Shown here piece by piece: positions 1-11,393 of a stretch of 64,000 bases of DNA; position 1 is the stretch's first letter, and each line of letters begins with the position of its first letter. The DNA is from Glycine soja. Taxonomy: Eukaryota > Streptophyta > Magnoliopsida > Fabales > Fabaceae. The notes under the pieces were generated by a model, which searched no databases, was not told the origin of the DNA, and worked only from the letters and a program-made list of their open reading frames with translations. A program made the translations under genes and the position numbers. The stretch spans positions 41,981,167 through 42,045,166 of the forward strand of contig NC_041011.1 in assembly GCF_004193775.1 (NCBI RefSeq). The letters run 5' to 3'.

Positions 1-112
1 GCATGCTCGTTACTCATCTTCGTGCTTGATTGAAACTTGGGGAGCACCTATCCAGGTCCATTTGGAGCAACAGAATACCATTCTGCTTTTAAATACTTCA
101 CAACCTTTTCAT
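1..112. other. 3' flank of the R3H-SUZ gene
   Basis: This stretch lies downstream of the minus-strand stop codon at 113-115 and probably holds the 3' UTR. I see no other coding sequence or element in it. Confidence 0.4.
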
Positions 113-3100
113 CTAATTCTTCTTTATTTCTCCACTTCTACTTCTAGGAACAGAACCATCCTTCCCAGAATGCACTCCTAAAGCATGAGCAAACATTCTC
201 TTTGCAGCTCCCAAGTGCTCCTTTTTTATGTAGTCTTTACTTACACTAAGCCCTTGTTTTCTTTCTTGAGAGAATTCTGGCAAATCTTTGTCAACTGTTG
301 TTTGATCATTCCTTTTATTAAGTGAGGCTGCATTAGAACTGCTCGTGTTTCTTATGCTGTTGTTTGAATTCCCTCTTAGGTGTGAATACTCTTCAGAAAC
401 TTTCTTGAGAGTGGACTCTTCCATATTCTTATCTTGAGCATTCAATTCATCTGTGAGGACTCCATCCTTCATACTATCACTAGCCAAGTCATTCTGATTC
501 TTTGTATTGATTCTTTGACCTAGGGCATGGGCAATCATTCTGCGGGCAACCACAGGCACACTCCGTGGCTTTTGTTCACCAGGCTCTTTTACCTCTTCCA
601 ACTTCATAGAGAAAATTCGCTCACGAGCAATTAAATAAGCTGCTTTTCTCTCCTCAAGTGACTGTGAAAGGGATGCTGTGTTTTTCTGCAAGACTAAAAG
701 ATGCAGCACACAAATTAAGGCCCAGAAAACAAAATGATAACTGCAAAATACAAGTTAATTTGATAGTTAATTTGGATTAATAAGTGAGTGTGATTTCTTT
801 ACTTTATTATTGTTTTTAATGAAACAATGAAAAAATTAACATGTTTGCTATTTTTTATTAGCAAAATTTAAAAGAAGAAGATTTCAAGTACTTTAGAGGA
901 AAAATTGATGCAAAAACTGGAAGAAAAAAAAAGCCTTGAAAAAAAAATGGAAAGAATTGGAAAGCATGCTTAGCGCACGAGACAAGTTCAGTGTGCACTT
1001 TCGCTCAGCATGCAACACACGCTTAGTGCGAAAAAGGCCCAGAAGAAGCCCAAAGGCGCACTTAGCACGAAAGCCTGCGCTAAGCCCGAAGTTAGCGTGA
1101 AAAGTAAGCTATCTGGTGCCTATATAAGGAGGAGAAAACAGAAGAAAAAGACACACCCCACACACTGGGTCTATTCCTTAGGGGAAACCCTCTCTCTTTA
1201 GTCATCCATCACCTTCTTCCATCCACATCAACTCCCTAAATCCCTTAGTTAGGGTCTGACAGACCTAAAAAGCCAACAGATGTATTGTAATGTTTCATAT
1301 CTATCAATGCAATCAGGTGTTTGTTTTCCTATTATTCATTCTTATTTTAATTTCATGTATCATTCATTCTTGTATCATCTTTAAGGGTTAATCGTTTGGG
1401 AGAGAGTAATTCTTAATAGAAATACAAGAAAGGTCTTAAATGCATTAATTTTAGGGGTTATTCATTGAAAAATGGTAATGTCTAAAGAATTGGAAAAGTA
1501 CATCTCAACATTGAATTGCTAGGGATAGAGTGACTTTGTTGTGCCTCTGCATACATCTTTATACTTAATGTTGTTTATGATTCCATCCTTACAAAGGGAT
1601 TTGGGAGAGAGAATACGTAAATTAGACTCTTCATCGTAAGGGATCCGGATTGAACATATTAATAGATGTGAGTAGAAAAAATTCACCAAATTGACAGATA
1701 AAAATCTAAAATCATACGTCTTAAGCAAATAAGACATGCTAGGCCCTAACATAATTGCATTCAAATATCATCTTTTAATTATCTTTGTTTTCTTGTTTAT
1801 TATTTCATCTTTTTTTGCATTTTAAATTATTGTTTATTTTTCTTGCTATCTTTCTTGTTATTTGTCTTACTCCAAATTTCACATTTAGAATTCTCTGTCT
1901 CTGTCTTCTTTTCTTTCTTCTCATTGCTTAATAATTGGATTTGCATCCCTGTGGATTCAACACTTGGACTCCCATTTTAATCTTTATTACTTGTAATAAA
2001 ATTGGTACACTTGCTAATCTGTTAACACAGAACAAGAATCTATATCATAGAAAAAGACATTCAGTCTATGTAATGGTAAGAAGACATTAAGAAAATTACT
2101 ATTTTCCATATGAGAAGTTCAATGTATACAATTAAAAATTAACAATAATTACTGCATAAAAAATTATAATTAGTTATATAAAAATAAACTAATTTTAGCA
2201 TACAAAAAATTTCCCACAGTATTCCCAAGTTTTAAATAAAATAGTAAACAGTAAATCTCATTCACTTCATGCATTATATGTTATGTCTTTTATAATGGTA
2301 GATTCTAAAGGTAGGTGGGATCAATATTGTACATAATGTGCTATGGTAACTGACTGAGAGAAGAATCAGTAGCATGCATTACCTGGAGAGGATTCACTTC
2401 TCCTTAATATTTGGTGGGATGTAACCAAAGATTGAGGTTCATCATCATACTTCCATAGGATATCACTAACAAGGACTGGAGGTCTGCAATCCATCCAACA
2501 TAAAGGTTATTTTGCAAAAGAAACCTTGCAATAATTACTGATATATTAATAAAATAAAGTAATCCAAATTATGCTTGATATAAAAAGAGCCAGGAGAGAT
2601 AAAAGAGGGAAGTTTATTTACATGGACGTATCTGGACATCTTTCCAGAATCAAATGGCGATCATCTCCTTCGCCAACAGATTCATGTGCAAACCTGGCAC
2701 CAGTTATAAAACCATCAAATAAAAGAACAGTAAACACATTCAAAATGAAACCAGAAAGGAACTTTGAAATTGACTAAAACAAAAGTCATGAGAAAAATAC
2801 CCAAATATTTCAGCAAGGCGATGCAATAGAAGACGATTGTAAGAGTTCATTGGCTCCAATTCCAAGATCCCATCTGAACTATAGTCAGTAAAAACAGATA
2901 TTAAGAAGCATATTATAATTATATGATACCATCCTACCAGAGAGAAAAAAATTCCAACCATTGTAAAACAACTATTTAACACAACATGCATATGCTCAAC
3001 TGCCACAAAAACTAAATGACCAACGAAACTTGGAGCCATTCTCCAGAGGCCCCCTTTACACATTGATCAATATACATTAAGTCCTTAAGACAATATTTAT

Positions 3101-3747
3101 ATTCCATGAATGTAAGAAATGCCCTATACGGTTTTGAAATTAATAAGTGAACTGTGATGCTAAAACCTTGGACTAATACTCAAGTTAAACACCACTCAAA
3201 CTATCTCATAAATGTTACCTAGTGTCATCATCCTGAAGAAAGTTAACAAGGGATTCTTCCATTGTGAGAACTAGATGCTTGCAAGGAAGATTGTCCTTGA
3301 CAAGAAAAGCCAATTCCTCAACCTTAAATACAAAAACATCAGTCAGTACTGAGACCCAGTTAAAGTTTTAAACACTGCAAGGCAAGCCCTTCTAAAGAGA
3401 TGCTCCTTAGTGCCATGCTAGTTCACATAACATTAAGTTAAAGCAAATCATCAGACAATCATGATATTAAATTGACACCAATCATAGAAGCAATTGTCCT
3501 AAAAAAAATCCTTCAATTAACATGAGAAAAGAAAAAGGAACAAGCTTGGTGCTAAAACATGTCCAAGGGTTCTAAAAAATTTTAACTTTGAGGTTTAACA
3601 ACGTAATCCGCTACAACCCAGAAAAACATAATACCCAGAAAGAGGGAGCGCAAGGCAGCAAAAAATTGGAATTCGTGAGGAGATAATTCACGTATGTTGA
3701 GAGAGAGAGTCAAAGAAGCATACCATGGCGAATTGGGTCATACTCAT
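113..3747 (-). CDS. R3H and SUZ domain protein (nucleic-acid binding)
   Basis: Six exons read on the minus strand: 3747-3724, 3322-3219, 2878-2801, 2693-2622, 2483-2383 and 693-113. All have GT-AG borders, the phase is kept throughout, and the sum is 960 nt (319 aa). Exons 2-4 encode an R3H domain at about residues 40-115, with the RX3H signature in NRLLLHRLAEIFG followed by FAHESVGEGDDRHLILERCP. The last exon holds a SUZ-type segment (LEERKAAYLIARERIF, about residues 138-153) and a low-complexity Ser/Asn-rich tail with two similar boxes (ARRMIAHALG and AKRMFAHALG). R3H and SUZ domains are known to bind single-stranded nucleic acid or RNA, so a role in mRNA metabolism is an inference. The start at 3747 is followed by a second in-frame Met two codons on. 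The acceptor of exon 6 (ttttag) was chosen because it keeps the frame; a nearer cag does not. The 1.7-kb last intron contains an LTR. Confidence 0.85.
842..2027 (+). repeat. LTR (probable solo) of a Ty3-type element in the R3H gene intron
   Basis: A stretch of about 1.2 kb differs from the rest of the intron. It has GC-rich short repeats around 962-1110 (gcttagcgc, gcttagtgcg, cttagcacg), a TATA-like box at 1121-1127 (tatataagg), and a terminal segment near 1946-2027 (ctgtggattcaacacttgg, ggtacacttgc, ending taaca). The end resembles the reverse complement of the start of the solo LTR at 50660. No internal retroelement domain is seen. The left boundary is approximate, and I could not find a perfect target duplication. 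It lies wholly within an intron of the minus-strand gene, in opposite orientation. Confidence 0.6.
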
Positions 3748-6475
3748 GTCGAAGGATTGAACAAAGTCAAAGGCTTTGGGGGTTTAGGGTTCCCGATCAC
3801 ATAAATTTGAAAGAAGTATCCTACCCTGCACTTCAGCTTCAGACTTGTTCAATCGACGGGAGTTGCCCCCTTCTTTTTCTTTTCATTTATTTATGACAAC
3901 TTTTTTTTTTATTTCTTTTTTATCTCAAACATAAATATCCTTTTAGTTTTACATTTCCCCTTATTAAAACTGTAAAAATAAAATAAAAAATTAAATGGTA
4001 ATCTTTCTTAATATAAAATAGATGAATATTTTAGTTCATGTATTATTAATATTTGTTTTTATATAATTAAAATTTATTATAAATAATTATAAATTATACC
4101 AAAATTCAAAATCATAATAAATAAATGACTAAATGACTTTTGTAGTCCTTTTTTCTGAAACTTTTGAAGTACTTTATCTTAATTTTTGTTGTTGAATTTG
4201 ACATTTTCTTTTTACAAATTTATTTGATCCTTTATTTATTTAGAACGATTCAAAACTATCCATCTAAATTTTAAAGTTAACGTCATTAAAAAGATAAATA
4301 TTGAAGACAATACATTACAGGTCTCCCTCTAGATTAATGAATTTTAAATTATTATTTTTGTGGGTATGAGGTTTTTTTATTATTAATTTATAATAATAAT
4401 TTAAATTATAATATTATATATTTTTAATTATCATTATTTTCTTTTAAAAAATAATATTTGTATCATAAATTTAAATAATTATCAATCTTTTATTCGTTCG
4501 AATGAAATTAGACTTAAATATTTAATGTAACTTAGATTCAAAGTCTTAATGTTAGGAGAGAATAATATGATTAAAATGATAAACTTGACTAAAAATAGTC
4601 AATTTGCTTTTTTAATAAAAATTAATAATAAGTTAAATTTTCAATGTTTCGCAAAAACAATATCATTATAAAAAAAATAGAATAGTTATATTGTATAATC
4701 TTTACTTTCTCTCATGTTGAATTTCGTGTTTAATTTTTTTTTTCTTTTAACTATCCTCTTTCTTTTGATTTGAATTCTTTCACGATTTAAATTAATTTGC
4801 CTCTTCCATTTTTTATTTCACCGGGATTTTTTTTGATAAATTATCCTTATCTCTTCAATTACCTTTATCTCTTTAACTTATATATTAATTTAAATTATTT
4901 TATTTCTTATTAATTTAAATTCTTTTATTTCTTGCTTAGTTTAGTTTTAACATATCTCATAATCTGGACCACATTTATCATGTTTTGAATATATTAAAAC
5001 AGAGAATTATTAATGAATTTTAATTATTTTATTTTATTAGGTTGACTAATTATATTTAGATATATTTAATATTCTTCTATAAATAAAATTCTGAGGTTTT
5101 ATTAATTTTCTGATATGAATAATTTTTTTATGATGAATAATTATAATCATAAATTTTGCGCGTTAAATTTGACTTGTGCAGTATACCAACTAAATTAGTT
5201 ATTGAAGATAAATTTAAAAATAGAAAAAAAAATAGAGTAATTTGAGATGATAAAACAGTTTTCAGCTAATCATAAAGAGTAATGTATGATAAAAAGAAAA
5301 TAATAATAATAAAACTTAAAAGTTGGAGAAAGTAAACAAAGTGAGTTGTCTGTACCTAAACAATATATTTATAATACAAAAATATATTTATTCTTTTAGT
5401 AATGTTGTTTTTAATAATCATGCAATTTATTGTCTAATTTTTTATATTGAATATATAAATATTGGCATCAACACCTGTGAATAATGTAAATTTAATATAT
5501 TTTAAGAAAAATGCAACACTTTTCCTTCCCTAGCTTTTTTTTTCTTCCGACATTACTTTGTAAAAAAGGATCAAACACATTAAACTTATAATCAATGTTT
5601 TTAAAATTAAATCAGTAATTAAACCAACAAAGATATTAATTTATTGTTCATTAATTAAATAATGAGTAGACTAAAGTTGAAACGATAAAAATATTTAAAA
5701 TTTAATAATATATTAATACAAACTAATATAAAGTTATAAAAAATATCAATTTTAAATTAATATAAAAATCCATTTACATGTTTTATAAAATAAAAAATTC
5801 ATAAGAAATAGCTAAGTAATAATATTATATATATAAATATCATATATGAACCTTCATTAATTTAAAAATATATTAAATAAAAATTTAAGAAAAAATAATA
5901 TTTAAAAACCAATTCAAGTAAATTTTTTGTCTTCCATTATCATCCAAGTTTGAATGCTTTTGACAAATTCTAGATTGGTTCGAGCATTTTTTTTGTTGAT
6001 TTTTTATTTCATTAGTTTTCTGAATTGTCCTTATCAATGATTTAACTAGTTCCTGATCTAACTGATCAATCCAGCCCAATTTTGAATACCATGCTTATAT
6101 TACATGTGAGTGTGATCTCAAACCCTTTTCGTGTCATGGAAACTTCCGCTGTGTCATCATCATCCATGTGGGTTTTAACTTCACCAGCTAGATCGGAATA
6201 CATAAAAAATAAAATCAAAACCAACTTTGTTATTGCAATTCGTCTTCCAATGTGACCAATTGCAATTAGTTATTTATTATTTTTGCCTTTAAGAAGCTCT
6301 CAGTAGTCAGTTGACGTTTATATGCTTAATTACTGCACCACTAAATACACAAGCAAGTGTACAGTACTAGAACCATTGAGTATAGAACAGGTTTAAGGAA
6401 ATAATTAGACAAAAAACTTTCCTATAACAATATGAAACTAATTACACCATAGCCTTGTTGCCCTGAATAATTCAA
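3748..6475. other. Intergenic, AT-rich
   Basis: The first 150 bases hold the probable 5' UTR and promoter of the R3H gene. The rest is AT-rich, with short inverted and simple repeats, and I recognise no gene. The one ORF near 5885-6079 (minus) has low-complexity composition and no motif. Confidence 0.5.
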
Positions 6476-6540
6476 CTAATGCTGCCTTAGTAGTGGGTGC
6501 AGGAGCAGCAATGGAAGCCCAAGGATCATCATCATCATCA

Positions 6541-7475
6541 TTTACAGTTATAATCAAATAAGGTTGTTTTCAAGATCACTTCAACAAACATTCAAAGGTT
6601 AAACATCGTTTCAAGATTAAGATAAAATTGTTTCAACAAACAAACATTGCTTCAAGATCAGTTTTTGCCTTAAAACGTATTGTTTCCAACATGTTAAGAC
6701 TCTTTGTAATCGATTACCAGAGGAAAATTTTGAGAAAATAACTTTTAGAAAGGTTTTGAAATTTGAATTTAAAAGTTGTAATTGATTATCATTGATATGT
6801 AATCAATTACAAGCAACAGAACTCTTGAAATTCAATTTTTCAAAATATAACTGTGTGATCAATTACCAGATGTTTGTAATCGATTACGAGTAAAAGATTT
6901 CAGAATTTTTTTTTTAAAAAGACACATCTCTTCAAACCATTTTGAAAAGACATGAAGGGTTTATATATGTGTGTGAGAAAGCAAAAAAAAGATATTCTAA
7001 GAGAACTTCATTATCAAATACTCTATCAACAACTCTTGGACAAACACTTGCAAATCTATTGAAAAGTTCATCTAGGAACTTCAAATTGTATTATCCACTC
7101 TAAAGTAGATAAATCTTTATATTTTTCTCAAAAAGTCTATTGTAATCAAGAGACTGATTGTCTCTTGAATTGTGAGTTTCCTGAACGCAAGGGAAAGGGA
7201 TTCCTTGGGTGTTCAAAAGTTGTAAAAAGATTTTATACAAAATTAGTGAAAATCTCAAGTGAGTTGCTTGAGGACTAAACGTGGGCACAGAAAGTGACCG
7301 AACCAGTCTAAATCAAGTTTGCATTTCTCTCTTCCCTTGTCTCATTTATTTTATTACAATCAATTTTATCTTACCCATTTAAAAGAACATTATTAAATTG
7401 ATTGTTTCGTCTTTTTCTTCTGCATTCTAAGTCTATCCTTTTTTAAGTTATTGAGACCACTTGTTCAATAAAACG
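6541..7475. repeat. Repeat insertion splitting the SCYL tail, probably LTR-derived
   Basis: The SCYL tail homology stops near 7475 and resumes near 6540. The sequence between carries repeated gtaatcgattac-type motifs (about 6707-6719, 6788-6812, 6856-6890), a pattern common in soybean LTR retrotransposons from my general familiarity. No retroelement protein is visible and the boundaries are approximate. Confidence 0.5.
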
Positions 7476-8524
7476 TTTTGATGTTTTTGGAGCAGGAGCT
7501 GCTATGGAACCCCACAAATCACCATCTTCATCCTTGCTCAACTTTGGTGTACTTTTGGATCGCAAACTTGAGGCTAAAATTAAAAAATAAAAGAAAACCC
7601 TTCCAATTGGTACACGAGAACATAACATTCACAAGTAAATGAATTTAAATTAATTAATGGGATTGGCAATATTCCTTTTGCATCTAGGGATTGTAAGCTT
7701 TCACGTTTCAAGCACAGATCAAAAGCTAAATAAAATGGCCAGCATCTCGAAAACATAATTGTAATTTTTTCGGTAACAATTACCAAATTCATGCCTTAGC
7801 GAAAGGTGAGTATACTATTTTATTAAACACCAAATTCAATCATTAGTTGCAAACCTGAACTAGTAATTCATACACTTGCATCAATCACTTTGTGATGATT
7901 TTGTAATTAATCATAGGCATGGACATATAAGTATTTTATAATGCCAGTACATGGATAAATAACTTCCAATCTGACATCGGAAAATTTTAAATAGTAACAC
8001 TAGCAGACAAGGAAATGAGGAAATCCCTTCCAAAATACTAATAGTTGAATAACCAATACCTTGTTTTTAGCTGCGAATCAGGTTGAGGAACTGGCCTCCT
8101 TTGAGCTGCTTGAATTTTTGCAAGAGCTGGAGCTGGTTTTATTTCTTCAAGTGGTTCCAGATCATCCCACCCATCCTTGTCATTTTCACGCTCCTCGTCG
8201 AGTCCATTCTCTAGTTCCCCCCAGCCATCTGTTGACGTTGGGGATGTAGGGACAGGGTGTTCAGCAAAATCTGGTGTTGAGCTTACACCAACAGGTGCTG
8301 TTGAAGGAGTATCTACAGCTAGAATACACAAAAAAGAAGTGAAATAAACACTAGTTAACTAGTAAAGGTTAATTGGGTGGTTGAACTCATGCTACACTTT
8401 TTAGGTATTGAGTTACGAAAATAATTAATCAAGTGCTTGAAGCTTAGTCAGATTTTGCCAGTTCCATTGATTTGTATTGTGATCCAACAAGCCATGCATA
8501 TTGCTGATCCCCCATTCCCACCGT

Positions 8525-8540
8525 GGGGGGGGGGGGGGGG
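8525..8540. repeat. 16-nt poly-G homopolymer
   Basis: An uninterrupted run of 16 G on the plus strand lies just beside the last kinase-like piece of the SCYL pseudogene. Such runs are rare in this AT-rich DNA and prone to slippage and to sequencing or assembly error. Confidence 0.9.
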
Positions 8541-9807
8541 ACTCCTTTCAAGAGAGCATCCATAATGTCAGTCAATTTTGCCATAAACTTTATAAATAGA
8601 TGCTCAAATGCTGAAGACCAGTAAAGTGAAGCAACAAAAGGCTGTAGCTTGAGAATAATTTTTGAAATCACACTTTGGTCGGCCAAAGAGTAAGGACATT
8701 CATGACCTTTTAACCTCATACCAAGAAACCTATGCTAAAGCTAACAAGAAAACAAGGTATTGCAGCCAAACACTAAATTACCAGCATTTGCCCAGAAGAA
8801 GCTTCATTACTCCCATCAAACTCTGATAGAACATCAAAAGCATGGAGTTTCCAGTCCAATGCTTGTGTGACAACAACACTAGCCAAGCAAACATTACCAT
8901 GAACCTGCAACACGCAAAGTTGGTCAGAAAAAAAAACACAAAAAAAGCAACCAGTGAGCATAAAAACCATATTTATATTTAGCTCATGAACACTCACAAG
9001 TTTACAATCGTTATTTAAGAAGCTCACAGCTTTTGCTATTTGATGCAGGCCCCAAGCATAATATTCATCCCTACAACTCCAACAAGGAGTAAAATATAAC
9101 AAAAGAATACTACTTAATCCATTCATGTACAATGAAAGCTGTCAAATGATGCCTCACCAACCCAAATACATCATGATATGAAGTGGGAACTCCATTGATA
9201 CCTTTGTGTACCTTCAAGACTCAACTCCTTAATCTTGTCCAACGGCGGCATCACCGGCTCGGTCACCATATAAATTGTAACCTTGGGAGAACCAGCGTCG
9301 ACGGTTTCGATCTCGGTGCTGTGAAGAAACGACAAAATATTCGGATGCCTAACCTGAAAAATTGCACCATCAAAAGGAGAAAATCATCCAAAAAAAATTG
9401 AAACCCCCGCAGCAACACAAGACAAGCTAAGCTTACAGTGCGAAGACTTTTAACGCCATTACGCCCCGCAGCTAAATGCCCATCCTGAGCTTTGCTCCCA
9501 GACAGAGAAAATATTGGCACAGGAGAACCGTCATCCTGAAACAAAAACCAAATCAACGTCAAATTATTTAGGTTTAGTTCCAGATTGAAGGTAACATTGA
9601 CATAAATATGAATTTTTATGTACATATAGTTGGAATTACGAGTATACGAATTAGAAGAAGAAGTGAGAGTGAGCTAGTTACCTTGGATGTGCCGCGAAAA
9701 TGAAGCCAAGAGCCCCAAGCAGAAGCGTAAGGTTCACCGGTATTGTATGGTAGATCTTTGAGGCCGGTTCCAGATCCACTCACCACCTCTTTCAAGAATT
9801 TGAACAT

Positions 9808-11393
9808 TGCTTGCTTCGATCCACGATCACAATTCTGATCTGATAGTGATCACTGATCAATCACGCTAACGCTACTACCTATAACTATAGTACGATACGG
9901 TTCGGGATCTGAAACACTCTTTCTCAACGTAATGCATACAATAGGAAGAGAAATTGGATTCTTCGCCAACCAGTCCCAAGCCAAGCTACTAGCATGGAGG
10001 AGGGAAATGCAAATGCTCTTTCTCAGACAACCTTTGCTTAAACGTGCTTTTTAATTTCTTATATCTTGCCATAAACAAATGTTAACTTTCATCGTTTTTA
10101 TTTATTTTTAATTGGATAAATTATTAATTCGGGTTTGATTTTCTCTGTCCAAATCATTTGTTGTTCTTTTACGAATTTATCAAAAATAGATTCTTGTAAA
10201 ACAAGTAAACAACCACCGTTACCATGACATGATACCATCTAATCATTTGGTTAAGCACATAATTTTTTTTTAATTTAACCTTATGAAAATGATTTTCTCG
10301 AAATAAAAAGGATTTTGCTTCTACCATTTAGGAAGTGTGCTAATATAAAACTCCTAGTACTCCAAGATAGTTGTAAAGATTTGATTGGCATTGCACTCGA
10401 TAAATCTATTTCGTGACTTTGTGAAGTATGGATATTTTTTTCTCTACAAGCCACAAATTGAGCGTTTCGCTAATTTAAATTCTTCTCCTCGTCCATTAGT
10501 ACGTTTACTCGTTGATCGTGCAGACAATGTCAAATCCCCTTAATCGATTTTTTAAGGATCCTTAATCGAATTAATAATATGAATTACTCTTGCGCTCATG
10601 AAAGAAGTTTAATTTTAATCACATTGTAAATCCCTGACATAACGACCACAGAATTCCGAATACTCCCAAATAAAAGAGCAAAGTTGGTGCAGCGTGGAGT
10701 GATATGCAATTTATACTTTATAGACGCGTTTTTTGAAATGGAAGAGTTTCACGCAAACGCAAGTTTAATTTGATGAACAAGATCAAATTTTAACCATAGA
10801 AAGGCATCAGACAATAGACATGTTCCTTAACATGAGATGATATGATGCAACTGAAATGGGAGCAACCAAAAACTTGAGGATGAGTGGTCCACTAAAAGAG
10901 GAATCAAGACCTCACAGAATCATCTGTAAATTGAAAAGGCTAGTATTTCTCGGGTCAATTTTTCAGCACAGGCATTCATTTTAACTATTCCGCTGAATGT
11001 TAAAGAATTCCTGTATGAAACAAGATTAATGAGATGGTGTTTTTCAAACATTAACCAAAGAAGATCAGGTCAATCACAACTTGATTAACGTCTCTCCTTT
11101 CATCTGCAGAGAGACAAACCGAGGAGGGGGGTGACGGGAGGGAGCTAAAGATTTGCTTTGAAGATTAAATTCATCCTCTAACAGTATATTATTGAATCCA
11201 GAATCACTAGTAAAGAGAACTAATGAAGAATCCTTACCAAAGAGGGTAGAGTTATATCCTTGGATCAGAAGAAGCTTGTGTGCATCAGTACTTAAGAGAA
11301 TGCTAAAAATAATAATTAAGTGCAACGTGATACATATGGGCATACTCATATCTGGGGAAAAAAATCCACGCATAAGGTTGTATAAAACATTCT
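9808..11393. other. Intergenic: SCYL 5' flank and UCH 3' flank
   Basis: About 9808-10050 is the 5' flank of the SCYL gene and about 11050-11393 is probably 3' UTR of the ubiquitin hydrolase gene. The middle is AT-rich single-copy-looking DNA in which I see no gene. Confidence 0.45.

Larger units (their letters stand above)
6480..9807 (-). pseudogene. SCY1-like / N-terminal kinase-like protein gene, internally deleted
   Basis: Exons 9807-9682, 9535-9437, 9353-9202, 9070-8998 and 8904-8782 encode the start of a plant SCYL (CTEXP-type) pseudokinase: first MFKFLKEVVSGSGTGLKDL, later DEYYAWGLHQIAKA and WKLHAFDVLSEFDGSNE. A sixth piece (about 8512-8447) gives AWLVGSQYKSMELAKSD and then meets a stop. 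The next homologous piece, 8318-8060, already belongs to the family's acidic C-terminal tail (STPDFAEHPVPTSPTSTDGW), and 7573-about 7475 continues it (RSKSTPKLSKDEDGDLWGSI). Another tail piece (DDDDDPWASIAAPAPTT) lies at about 6540-6480, across a repeat insertion. The rest of the kinase-like domain and all HEAT repeats are therefore missing; full proteins are roughly 800 aa. Full members act in Golgi and endosomal traffic in eukaryotes. I infer a non-functional copy, though a short transcript from the 5' end is possible. Confidence 0.8.

Noticed and set aside
1010..1201. 63-codon Lys-rich ORF in the R3H intron
   Set aside because: It lies in the GC-rich repeat part of the LTR and is not a gene.
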